Positions 1 to 6,000 of a DNA stretch of 6,001 nt are shown here, one piece after another. Position numbers and translations under genes: made by a program. Each line of letters begins with the position of its first letter. The first letter of the stretch is position 1. Source of the DNA: Bacillota bacterium. Lineage in GTDB: Bacteria; Bacillota; Bacilli; Tumebacillales; Effusibacillaceae. Location of the stretch: NCBI GenBank assembly GCA_020059765.1, contig JAGVBM010000013.1:1-6001 (forward strand). Direction: 5' to 3'. Below the pieces are notes generated by a model. That model had not been told where the DNA came from and made no database searches. It saw only the letters and a list, made by a program, of their open reading frames with translations.

Positions 1-1
1 A

Positions 2-460
2 GAGATTCCTGAAGAGTCTGGAGAACAGTATTTAACCATGTTATCAACCCTCCTGCCTGTTGAAAGGGCTCTTGCAGGTTTAGGAAAGTTAATCGGTAAG
101 GTGAAGGGTAATCCTGTACCTACTAAACCGGGTGGTGGAACCGATCCTGCTGATTTTGTCAATCCACATGCTGAAAAACATATGTATGACCCAAGTCGAC
201 CTTCAACACCAAATAGGTCTCAATATGGAGAGAATGTTGACGTAGGGGAATTAAGACGTGATACTATGAATAATCCTGACAAGGCTTATTCAAACTGGCC
301 AAATCCAAACAACCCTAACCCACAAAGAATAACTAAGTATGAGAAGGAATATGACGGAAATATTAGTGCGGAGGATACGCCCACTGGAAGCCATAGAGTC
401 TTTGATAATTTAGACGACCCTTCTAAAAGTACTCATTTCCCTTATGTTCCCAGAAAGTAG
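2..460 (+). CDS. C-terminal end of a polymorphic toxin (5'-truncated by window edge)
   Basis: The frame is open to the left edge, and the first possible ATG (38) has only a weak GGAG about 14 bases upstream, so I read this as the tail of a larger secreted toxin rather than a 140-residue protein. Numbering from that ATG, residues 1-24 form a hydrophobic, Gly-rich stretch (ALAGLGKLIGKVKG) like the pre-toxin linkers of LXG, Rhs and WapA proteins. A Pro/Gly hinge (PTKPGGGTDP, 28-37) follows, then a tip domain of about 100 residues rich in His, Arg, Tyr, Asn and Pro. Possible catalytic residues are H44, K47, H48, R60, H119, R120, S131, T132 and H133 (motifs HAEKH, GSHR and STHFP). A small basic/His domain of this layout suits a nuclease, perhaps of the Barnase/EndoU/ColicinE5-RelE fold group, but I do not recognise the family and that assignment is inference. 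The next gene, 8 bp downstream, sits in the immunity position. The delivery domain is not visible. Confidence 0.7.
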   Translation, partial: EIPEESGEQYLTMLSTLLPVERALAGLGKLIGKVKGNPVPTKPGGGTDPADFVNPHAEKHMYDPSRPSTPNRSQYGENVDVGELRRDTMNNPDKAYSNWPNPNNPNPQRITKYEKEYDGNISAEDTPTGSHRVFDNLDDPSKSTHFPYVPRK

Positions 461-468
461 GTGAAAGT

Positions 469-972
469 ATGGAACAAAAACTTTATCACGCATTATTACC
501 TGAAAACAATGACCATTATGTGCCGCTAGAAGAAATCTTAAATAATGGTATTAGCTATTTAACAAAATCAAATTTACGCTATGGAAATGGCGGCAAGGTC
601 AAGCAGGACATTACCAATAAATTAAAGCCTGTTGATTTACCAATGTGGGTTGATTTTGATAAGGCAATCGGAGTTGATTTAAACAATCGCTTTTCAACCT
701 CAGTTTGTTTTCCAGTATTTACGGATAAGATACTTTTGTTCGATGGTGAAATCTCATCCTTAATTTATGATCAAGCGTTTTATGATGATAACAAGTATAC
801 TTTTGAGGAGGCCTTGGACTTCGATACTGGTGAGGACATTGAACATTGGATCGATAAATACTGGAAGAGCATGGTTAGTCTTGGGCAATATATTGAAAAT
901 AAACCTTTTGAAAAACCGGAGGTTTTGATCTTTGAATCCGTTCCAAAAGAGATAATTCAGGTATGTAAATAG
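469..972 (+). CDS. Putative immunity protein for the upstream toxin
   Basis: This 167-residue soluble, acidic protein has no signal peptide or membrane segment. Its ATG is preceded by TAGGTGA at 458-464, which contains the toxin stop codon, so the two genes are closely spaced and probably co-translated. Position, size and AT-rich composition shared with the toxin make it the likely cognate immunity protein, as is usual for polymorphic toxin loci. The family is not recognised. The N-terminus LYHA (5-8) followed by EEILNNGI (21-28), and the C-terminal VLIFESVPKEII (152-163), loosely recall the start and end of ADP-ribosyltransferase-like proteins such as DarT or KptA. That resemblance is weak, so an enzymatic role is only a possibility. 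A strong terminator directly follows it. Confidence 0.72.
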   Translation: MEQKLYHALLPENNDHYVPLEEILNNGISYLTKSNLRYGNGGKVKQDITNKLKPVDLPMWVDFDKAIGVDLNNRFSTSVCFPVFTDKILLFDGEISSLIYDQAFYDDNKYTFEEALDFDTGEDIEHWIDKYWKSMVSLGQYIENKPFEKPEVLIFESVPKEIIQVCK

Positions 973-990
973 AAAATTAATTATGTTAAT

Positions 991-1027
991 ACCTTGATCG
1001 GCTTCACGCCTTTCAAGGTTTCTTTTT
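991..1027 (+). terminator. Rho-independent terminator of the toxin/immunity unit
   Basis: A perfect 7-bp outer stem, ACCTTGA (991-997) with TCAAGGT (1013-1019), encloses an inner 3-bp GGC/GCC stem (1000-1002 with 1008-1010) and the loop TTCAC. It is followed directly by a T-rich run interrupted by one C. It lies 18 bases after the stop codon of the putative immunity gene on the same strand. Confidence 0.8.
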
Positions 1028-1149
1028 ATCCGCCGCGATATTGCTGATGATGAAAAATTCTCACATTGCATGTCGCTGCGGCATATTTACAAAGATGATA
1101 GTTAAGCACCTGATGCCGTCTTGCTTTTTTGCAATTAAGTATCGTTTCT
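1028..1149. other. Intergenic stretch, possible decayed coding debris
   Basis: No intact gene is seen. One plus-strand frame from 1028 to 1105 reads like protein for about 25 codons (it includes RRDIADDEKFSHCMSLRHIY) before a stop, but it has no start codon context and I could not assign it. A short AAGCA (1104-1108) / TGCTT (1122-1126) inverted repeat followed by T residues could be a weak terminator; it is too short to call. The segment sits between the toxin terminator and the IS3-type end. Confidence 0.3.
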
Positions 1150-1286
1150 TTTTAGCCCCAATCTAAACTTGGACAGTGCACCCCTTATTCCGAGACAATA
1201 AATTCAGTCGGGGGGGGGGACGCCATGAAACGAAGACAGTATGACTTGGATTTCAAGAGATAGATTGTTGAAAAAGGAAAAGAAAT
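1150..1286 (+). mobile_element. IS3-family remnant: one end plus broken orfA start
   Basis: The stretch at about 1155-1185 (CCCCAATCTAAACTTGGACA and the following GTGCACCCC) looks like the terminal inverted repeat region of IS3-family elements, in which a CCCCAA...TTGGACAGT core is common. About 40 bases further, ATG at 1225 opens MKRRQYDLDFKR, the typical beginning of an IS3-type orfA helix-turn-helix protein. It stops at TAG (1261-1263); IVEKGKEI then follows in the same frame before TGA (1288-1290). The rest of orfA, all of orfB and the other end are missing, so the element is dead. Its exact left boundary and subgroup cannot be fixed by eye. A run of ten G (1210-1219) lies where the orfA ribosome binding site should be. 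Confidence 0.65.
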
Positions 1287-1621
1287 TTGAAATACATCGA
1301 CCCCACCGGGCATATGGCATACGACCTATGAACTGTCATTTATTTCAGGAGCAGAAAGAGATATTGAGAATTTAAGAACTAAATGGAAGTAAGAATATAT
1401 GTAACCTGGCCAGGATTTTTTATCTGGAATATAGAAAACCAGGCCAGAAGGATTATAGTAGGAGTATCTTGCCAAATTTTGTTGAGGATGTCATTAACCA
1501 TGGAAAACTTATTGATTCCCCAATTGTTAATGGGGTACAGAGACAGGTTTGGATGATGCTGATCGCGGGACTGTCACAACCTGTAAAAATTTCCGGGGAA
1601 ATTGTCGAACAAAAGGGATAG
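1287..1621 (+). pseudogene. Degenerate Rhs/WapA-type tail with decayed C-terminal tip
   Basis: The frame beginning TTG at 1287 reads LKYIDPTGHMAYDL and stops at 1329-1331. YIDPTGH is the hallmark that ends the Rhs core before the variable toxin tip. Shifting by one frame at about 1324 gives TYELSFISGAERDIENLRTKWK, stop 1390-1392, which resembles the charged helical segment that often follows the DPxG motif in Gram-positive Rhs proteins. A third frame is open from 1376 to the TAG at 1619-1621 (81 codons) and includes LPNFVEDVINHGKLIDSPIV and NGVQRQVW, protein-like but not recognised. Together these read as one Rhs tail plus tip broken by at least two frameshifts. The 5' part was lost at the junction with the IS3 remnant, and no immunity gene follows. 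The Rhs assignment is good; the tip identity is unknown. Confidence 0.6.
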
Positions 1622-1652
1622 CAGTCAAGTCTGTCGAAAGGGTAATTTGGTG

Positions 1653-2675
1653 ATGAGCATGAACCCTTTATGGCAAGGTTGGTTTGGTGCGCGGGTAGTA
1701 AAGACATCCATAGCCGCAGGACTCGCTTTATACTTTGCATCATTTCTCAATACGCCGGGATATACGTATTCGGCGCTTGTTGCCGTCTTGGCAACCCAAA
1801 AGTCGTTGGCCCGTTCTTTCGGATTGGCCAAGTACCAGGTACTGTCGGCATTGATCGGTACATTCAGCGGCAACCTGGTGGCCTGGAAGTTTGGCTCTCA
1901 TCCGTTGATTGCCGGGTTATTGGTCTACGCCTTGTTTGTCATTCATTTGCGGCTTGGCTGGAAAGATACGATCTTCATGTCGATCGTGACGGCTATTAAC
2001 TCCTTTTCCACTTTTGGGGGAGAATTGATTGTTCACTCGTCAAAACAGGTGGCGATCATCCTGATTGGGATCGCCAGTTCCATTGTGGTCAATCTTCTCT
2101 CAGTCCCTCGTTACGATGAAAAATTGGAGGATTTGATCGACCGGGCAGAGGGAATGTTGCGGAGTCTGGTTTATTTGATGCATCACAACTTGTCCCACTT
2201 GGATCAGAAGTTTCCCCAGGAAGGGTATGAAAAACAGGTGGCAGAGGTGCGCAAATATATCGCAGAAGCACGTCATTATGCCGGTTTGATTTTTGAAGAC
2301 CAGTGGATTTATAACCGAAAAGGGCGGGAAGCGCAAAAAGCGGTGCAAACGCTGGAGCAGATGGAACTGTTGGCGACGCATATCGCAAGTCTTTACAAAT
2401 TCTTGGGGCGAGTCGACATTTGGCTGGAACCGATCCCGAAAATTCAACGATTGATGGAGATCGTCATGCAGGTGCAGGTCAGGACGTTTCGCAAACGGCC
2501 GGTGCCTGAACGATTGGTTGACAAAGCGATCCAAAACATGGATTGCCGGTTTGAGCAGATGGATCTTCCGAAAACCCGGCTGGAATTTATGACCCGGTCC
2601 GCCCTATACCACTTGTATAATGATCTTAAAACCTACTACGAAGATCTGAAGGTGATTCGCCGGATGCGGAAGTGA
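1653..2675 (+). CDS. ArAE_1/DUF939 (FUSC-like) putative aromatic acid exporter family protein
   Basis: This predicted 340-residue inner-membrane protein has an N-terminal membrane half and a cytoplasmic C-terminal half. About six hydrophobic segments are visible at roughly residues 14-32, 38-55, 60-78, 84-100, 105-121 and 131-150. A charged, helical soluble domain (about 153-340) follows, rich in Glu, Arg, Gln and Leu with coiled-coil character. This matches the DUF939 group (aromatic acid exporter family member 1 with its C-terminal domain), including B. subtilis YqjA-type proteins. Export of aromatic acids is only the family label; the substrate is unknown. ATG 1653 is chosen because GAAAGGG (1636-1642) lies 10 bases upstream; GTG 1650 (7 bases) is equally possible. 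A TTG at 1602 would extend into the upstream pseudogene and is unlikely. The last 50 bp overlap the end of the opposite-strand patatin gene. The gene starts about 30 bp after the Rhs debris, so its promoter may lie in foreign DNA. Confidence 0.85.
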   Translation: MSMNPLWQGWFGARVVKTSIAAGLALYFASFLNTPGYTYSALVAVLATQKSLARSFGLAKYQVLSALIGTFSGNLVAWKFGSHPLIAGLLVYALFVIHLRLGWKDTIFMSIVTAINSFSTFGGELIVHSSKQVAIILIGIASSIVVNLLSVPRYDEKLEDLIDRAEGMLRSLVYLMHHNLSHLDQKFPQEGYEKQVAEVRKYIAEARHYAGLIFEDQWIYNRKGREAQKAVQTLEQMELLATHIASLYKFLGRVDIWLEPIPKIQRLMEIVMQVQVRTFRKRPVPERLVDKAIQNMDCRFEQMDLPKTRLEFMTRSALYHLYNDLKTYYEDLKVIRRMRK

Positions 2676-3501
2676 GGGCGGCGCGAATCCGCTCCATGTT
2701 GTCCAAGGCATACCGGTAGCCCGCTTCAATGCACTGCTCCACTTTGTGAAAATCAAATGCTCCCACATACCCGACGTGGGGAAACAGGGAAACGTCCGCA
2801 TAACGATGTTCGTGAGCCATCTGATTTCGCAAGTTCAGATTGATCACATGGGTAAAAACGGATAAGCCCGAACGCAATTCCCCCACGTCATCATTGGCAA
2901 AGGCGGTGACCGTGTCAACCGCAATCACCTTTTCCGCTCCCATCGCCCGCACCACTTGTACCGGACAATTCATTGAGACACCGCCATCTGCCAAGATCAG
3001 TCCGTTCCAGCGTACAGACTGAAAAATAACCGGAATGGCGCTGCTGGCTAACAACGCTAGTGAGATGGGCAGATCCGACTCAGTGTGAAAGCCGGGAATC
3101 GGGTCTTTGGCGAACACGACCGGTTTGCCCAGACGCAGATCGGTGGCGACAACCCCGCAGGGGATTGGGAAATCGGCCACCGATTGATAATGGGTGAATT
3201 CATCCAACAGGGCCCGCAGACGAACCCCCTTTATCCAGCCGTCAAATTTGGAGCGGCGCAGGAGGAATTTTGAAAGAATCGCTTTCCAGTCCACGTCCAA
3301 CTGACTGCGGGTAAAGCGCGGAATCAGCTGCCGCAGCTCGTCGACCGTATATCCATAGGCGTAAAGGGCGGCTACTATGGAACCGGAACTGGTGCCGGCC
3401 AGATGAGTGACGGCAATCCCATTTTCCTCCAACGCCTGAATCACTCCAATGGCAGCGGAGCCTGAAACACCGCCGCCTGCTAAAGCGAGGCCCGTTTTCA
3501 T
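2626..3501 (-). CDS. Patatin-like phospholipase/esterase family protein
   Basis: This 291-residue serine hydrolase of the patatin family is expected to release fatty acids from phospholipids or other acyl esters, probably at the cytoplasmic side since no signal peptide is present. The oxyanion-hole loop is GGGVSG (9-14), the nucleophile elbow GTSSG has Ser38, and the dyad aspartate is D172 in LADGG (170-174). SSAIPVIFQ (153-161) is the usual preceding family motif. Length and layout match the YlbK/RssA-type single-domain bacterial patatins. The fourth position of the oxyanion loop region, usually Arg (GGGARG), is Ser13 here. Start ATG 3501 is fixed by GGAAGGTGA just upstream and by MKTGLALAGGG, a standard family N-terminus. 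The start overlaps the stop of the upstream membrane-protein gene as ATGA, suggesting translational coupling. The last 16 codons and the stop lie inside the 3' end of the convergent ArAE_1 gene. Substrate is unknown. Confidence 0.88.
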   Translation of the reverse strand: MKTGLALAGGGVSGSAAIGVIQALEENGIAVTHLAGTSSGSIVAALYAYGYTVDELRQLIPRFTRSQLDVDWKAILSKFLLRRSKFDGWIKGVRLRALLDEFTHYQSVADFPIPCGVVATDLRLGKPVVFAKDPIPGFHTESDLPISLALLASSAIPVIFQSVRWNGLILADGGVSMNCPVQVVRAMGAEKVIAVDTVTAFANDDVGELRSGLSVFTHVINLNLRNQMAHEHRYADVSLFPHVGYVGAFDFHKVEQCIEAGYRYALDNMERIRAALTSASGESPSDLRSRF

Positions 3502-4457
3502 TCTGTCACCTTCCTTCGCAAATTCCACCAAGCCAACAGACCGAAAGGGATGGGCAGCCAATAGGTAAATGCCCGGTAAAGCAAGGTGACGGCCGTTGCC
3601 AATTCTGTCGGCGCCCCAAGCAGCGCGAACGTTCCCACCATGGAAAGTTCAAAGACACCCAGCGTCGTAGGCAAAAACGTCAAGAATGAAATCAGAATGG
3701 TTATGCTGTACCCCGCCCACAGCAGGGAGAGGGGCATAGGCGTCTGGAATGCTGCAAAACAAACCCACAGCATGGCAATCCGCACCGGGTACAACAGCCA
3801 CAGCAGCAAGAGAGGGACGAGCAACCTGAGGCGATGTCGCCAACTCCAGCGCACGTGTTCGTGGGCTTGTCCGATCCCCGCCATCATACGGGGGAAGCGG
3901 CGAGGAAAAGCCGTTTTTTGAAGTTTTTCCATCAATCGTTTGGAGCCGATCCCGCTTGCCAAGCCAAGAATCAGGATGACAAAGCCCGCTGAAACCCCTG
4001 CCAAAACGGTAAATTTGGCGGGAGGCAAAGCGGATTGTCCGGCATACAGGAGCGGAACGAATAACAACGGAATGATTTGCGCATACCCCAGAACAAAGGT
4101 TGTTGCAGACATCTTCACGGAATCGGCGACGGAAATGCCGCGATTGCGAGCCAGCCATACGAAAGAACTCATGCCGGCCGCCCCGCCGCTTGGCAGCAGC
4201 CGTTCCACCGTGCTGGCGGCCAACAAGAGATTCAGTTGTTGATAAAGGGAACTGGAAACGCCGAGGGATCGGTAGACCGATCGATTGGACTGGGCTGCCG
4301 CAAGCAGAAAGAGCAGTTCGAGAAGAGCCAGCAGTCCGATCGATTGCAGCGTTATTTGCTTTACATAAACAGGCAGCAGGGCCAGATCCGCAGCCCGCGA
4401 ATAAACGAACCAACCGATCAATCCGATGCTGAGCAGAAACATAAACCGCTTCGCCAA
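3498..4457 (-). CDS. UPF0104 / LPG-synthase-TM-type flippase-like membrane protein
   Basis: This 319-residue polytopic membrane protein has about eight hydrophobic segments (roughly 5-20, 38-55, 70-88, 122-140, 150-170, 212-236, 246-281 and 286-312), with a basic cytoplasmic loop at 173-211 (KTAFPRRFPR). It matches the transmembrane domain family shared with MprF (lysylphosphatidylglycerol synthetase TM region, UPF0104/AglD-type). Visible family motifs are LLPSGGAAG (87-95), FLPTTLGVFE (261-270, usually LPGGLGxxE) and LLYRAFTYWLP (292-302). It lacks the soluble synthetase domain of MprF, so it may only move or bind a lipid; the substrate is unknown. The start is uncertain. TTG 4457 leaves 3 bp after the niaP stop, while ATG 4442 would give 314 residues beginning at the first membrane segment; neither has a strong ribosome binding site. 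The spacing suggests coupling to niaP translation. Its stop overlaps the patatin start by 4 bp. Confidence 0.85.
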   Translation of the reverse strand: MAKRFMFLLSIGLIGWFVYSRAADLALLPVYVKQITLQSIGLLALLELLFLLAAAQSNRSVYRSLGVSSSLYQQLNLLLAASTVERLLPSGGAAGMSSFVWLARNRGISVADSVKMSATTFVLGYAQIIPLLFVPLLYAGQSALPPAKFTVLAGVSAGFVILILGLASGIGSKRLMEKLQKTAFPRRFPRMMAGIGQAHEHVRWSWRHRLRLLVPLLLLWLLYPVRIAMLWVCFAAFQTPMPLSLLWAGYSITILISFLTFLPTTLGVFELSMVGTFALLGAPTELATAVTLLYRAFTYWLPIPFGLLAWWNLRRKVTE

Positions 4458-4460
4458 GGG

Positions 4461-5675
4461 TCAATCCGCCAATTCCTGGGCGCGTGTTTCTTGTCCCAAC
4501 GCCAGAACAGCCAGCGCGCCGATCATGGTGACGACGAAAAACACTCCGAAAATCACTGGAAAAGACAGGCGGGCAGCGCTCAAATAGCCGATCACAAGCG
4601 GCCCGAGAATACCCCCGATCCGCCCAAAGGAAGCGGCCATCCCCGCGCCCGTGGCGCGAATCGCAGTCGGATACTGTTCCGGCGTATAGGCATATAAGGC
4701 GCCCCAAGCGCCCAGGTTGAAAAATGAAAGCAAAATCCCTGCTGTCAACAGACCTGTCAGTGATTCAGCCGTTCCGAAAAAGAATCCGCTGATGGCGGTC
4801 AGCGTCAGGTAGAAAACGAGCACAAATTTGCGGCCTGTTCTCTCGATCAGCCATGCCGCACTGAAATAGCCCGGCAATTGGGCAAGGGTCATGATCAGCA
4901 CATATTGGAAACTTTTGATCAGGGTAAATCCTTTCATCACCATCACAGTCGGCAGCCAGAGGAACATGCCGTAGTAAGAGAAAACAACTGAGAACCAGAG
5001 CACCCACAGCATGAGAGTGGAACGGCGCTGGGGGCGTGCCCAGACATCCGCGATGTTTTGCCGAATGGTACGACGGTTCCGGATATGGAAGGTTGGCAGC
5101 CTGGGAGAATCAGGCAAATGCAGCCGCAGATAAACCGTATACAAAGCGGGGATTGCGCCGATGATCATTGCGGCTTGCCAACCGAAGACGGGAATCACGA
5201 AGTAGGCGACGGCCGCTGCCAGAATCCAGCCCCCGGCCCAGAAACTTTCGAGCAGAACCACGACTCGTCCCCGATCTTTTGCCGGGACGCTTTCCGATAC
5301 CAAGGTGGACGCCACCGGCAGTTCGCCGCCCAGCCCGACTCCGATAAAGAAACGCAGGACGGCCAACAGGGCAAAGGTGGCGGCGAAAGCGGACAGACCG
5401 CTGGCGATACTGAACAACAGCATCGTCAAGATGAAAATCGGCTTGCGCCCGACCCGATCCGCCAGAATTCCCGCCAACAAAGCGCCGACAGCCATTCCGA
5501 TCGAGTTGATGCTGCCCAGCCAACTGATTTGCTGCGTCGTCAAATCCCATTCCTGCTTCAACGCAGTGAGGATAAAAGAGACCAATCCCACATCCATTGC
5601 GTCAAACAACCACCCCAGACCTGCGATCATCAACAGTTTGCGAGGCGCCGACAGTTTTGCGGCCAAAGTGTTCAT
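4461..5675 (-). CDS. niaP: Niacin (nicotinate/nicotinamide) transporter NiaP, MFS family
   Basis: This 404-residue major facilitator protein has 12 expected membrane segments. It is very like B. subtilis NiaP (YceI) as I remember it, along nearly the whole length: RKLLMIAGLGWLFDAMDVG (12-30), LGGELPVASTLVSE (115-128), VLLESFWAGGW (140-150), FSYYGMFLWLP (232-242), TLAQLPGYFSAAWLIE (263-278) and LYAYTPEQYPTAIRATG (327-343) are nearly identical. MFS motif A is GILADRVGRK (69-78), with its second-half counterpart ERTGRK (278-283). The acidic pair D25/D28 in TM1 is conserved. The role is uptake of nicotinic acid and related NAD precursors through the cytoplasmic membrane. Start ATG 5675 is supported by GGAGGG at 5682-5687 on the minus strand and by full-length agreement with the family. 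In many Bacillota the gene is controlled by the NiaR repressor; I did not recognise a NiaR box upstream. It is the first gene of a tight three-gene operon. Confidence 0.9.
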   Translation of the reverse strand: MNTLAAKLSAPRKLLMIAGLGWLFDAMDVGLVSFILTALKQEWDLTTQQISWLGSINSIGMAVGALLAGILADRVGRKPIFILTMLLFSIASGLSAFAATFALLAVLRFFIGVGLGGELPVASTLVSESVPAKDRGRVVVLLESFWAGGWILAAAVAYFVIPVFGWQAAMIIGAIPALYTVYLRLHLPDSPRLPTFHIRNRRTIRQNIADVWARPQRRSTLMLWVLWFSVVFSYYGMFLWLPTVMVMKGFTLIKSFQYVLIMTLAQLPGYFSAAWLIERTGRKFVLVFYLTLTAISGFFFGTAESLTGLLTAGILLSFFNLGAWGALYAYTPEQYPTAIRATGAGMAASFGRIGGILGPLVIGYLSAARLSFPVIFGVFFVVTMIGALAVLALGQETRAQELAD

Positions 5676-5681
5676 TCGATT

Positions 5682-5687
5682 CCCTCC
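5682..5687 (-). promoter_or_regulatory. Ribosome binding site of niaP
   Basis: The minus strand reads GGAGGG six bases before the niaP ATG, a near-perfect Shine-Dalgarno sequence. It fixes the start at 5675 and is the strongest ribosome binding site in the operon. Confidence 0.8.
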
Positions 5688-5708
5688 GCCTATTCATCCT
5701 TGATTCCA

Positions 5709-5736
5709 GTTTTAGCAAAAACTTGGTGAAAAACAA
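5709..5736 (-). promoter_or_regulatory. Weak candidate sigma-A promoter for niaP operon
   Basis: On the minus strand a TTGTTT hexamer (5731-5736) lies 16 bases from TAAAAC (5709-5714), which is preceded by TGC as in extended -10 sites. The match to consensus is partial and the region is AT-rich, so chance agreement is quite possible. It would give a leader of about 27 bases before the niaP start, leaving no room for a riboswitch. Confidence 0.3.
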
Positions 5737-5796
5737 GAACAAAAAGATCCCCATGCCGGTTATTGGATAGCGTTTCCATGATTTGCCAGGCGAGAC

Positions 5797-6000
5797 TCAG
5801 CGGAATGGCTCGTTAGTGGGCAATTCTTTTTTCCGCGAGCTGTACATTAAATATAGAAGGGCAGCCAGAGCAACCAGTGCAGGAGCAAGCAGGAACTCCG
5901 CTGCGAAGGGAGCGATGGCAAGAATGGACACGGCAGCCGTCAAAGCGGACCATCGGCCGATCCGATCGTGCCACAACAGCTTCACGCAGGCAAAAGATGC
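5797..6000 (-). CDS. Short hydrophobic membrane protein, C-terminal part (5' end beyond window)
   Basis: The reading frame runs from the right window edge to TGA at 5797-5799. A GTG at 5985 would give 62 residues (MKLLWHDRIGRW...), but no ribosome binding site precedes it and the frame stays open upstream (ASFAC). The protein may therefore begin outside the window. It shows two hydrophobic segments: one of about 20 residues after the RIGRW stretch (LTAAVSILAIAPFAAEFLL) and a second (LVALAALLYLMY) that ends at a basic SSRKKE tail. The layout suggests a membrane hairpin with a cytoplasmic basic tail. I do not recognise the family. It is on the same strand as niaP but separated by about 120 bases, with no convincing terminator between; a loose ATCC/GGAT pair before a T-rich run at about 5735-5770 is too weak to call. 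Codon use resembles the neighbouring operon. Confidence 0.45.
   Translation of the reverse strand, partial: ASFACVKLLWHDRIGRWSALTAAVSILAIAPFAAEFLLAPALVALAALLYLMYSSRKKELPTNEPFR

Noticed and set aside
760..1071. 103-codon minus-strand open frame over the immunity gene end and terminator
   Set aside because: It reads through the terminator hairpin and is antisense to a better supported gene; no ribosome binding site.
1405..1447. CCTGGCCAGG palindrome followed by T-run, and nearby GGCCAG
   Set aside because: The palindrome leaves no loop for a hairpin and the longer pairing is only 6 bp; it lies inside the Rhs pseudogene, so it is not called a terminator or operator.
1518..1535. CCCCAATTGTTAATGGGG inverted repeat upstream of the ArAE_1 gene
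   Set aside because: Only five continuous base pairs, no T-run, and it lies inside protein-like pseudogene sequence.
4077..4697. 206-codon plus-strand open frame antisense to the flippase-like gene and the niaP end
   Set aside because: Shadow frame with unlikely composition (very rich in Arg, Gln and His) and no supporting signal.
3649..4707. 352-codon minus-strand open frame spanning the UPF0104-type and niaP genes
   Set aside because: Arg/Gly/Cys-rich composition of a frame shadow; the overlapping frame encodes a clear membrane-protein family.
5058..5729. 223-codon plus-strand open frame antisense to niaP
   Set aside because: Gln/Asp/Arg-rich low-complexity shadow of a well-recognised transporter, with no ribosome binding site.
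5722..5737. CTTG...CAAG inverted repeat upstream of niaP as a possible NiaR operator
   Set aside because: Only 4-bp arms in a low-complexity stretch, and I could not match it to the NiaR site from memory.
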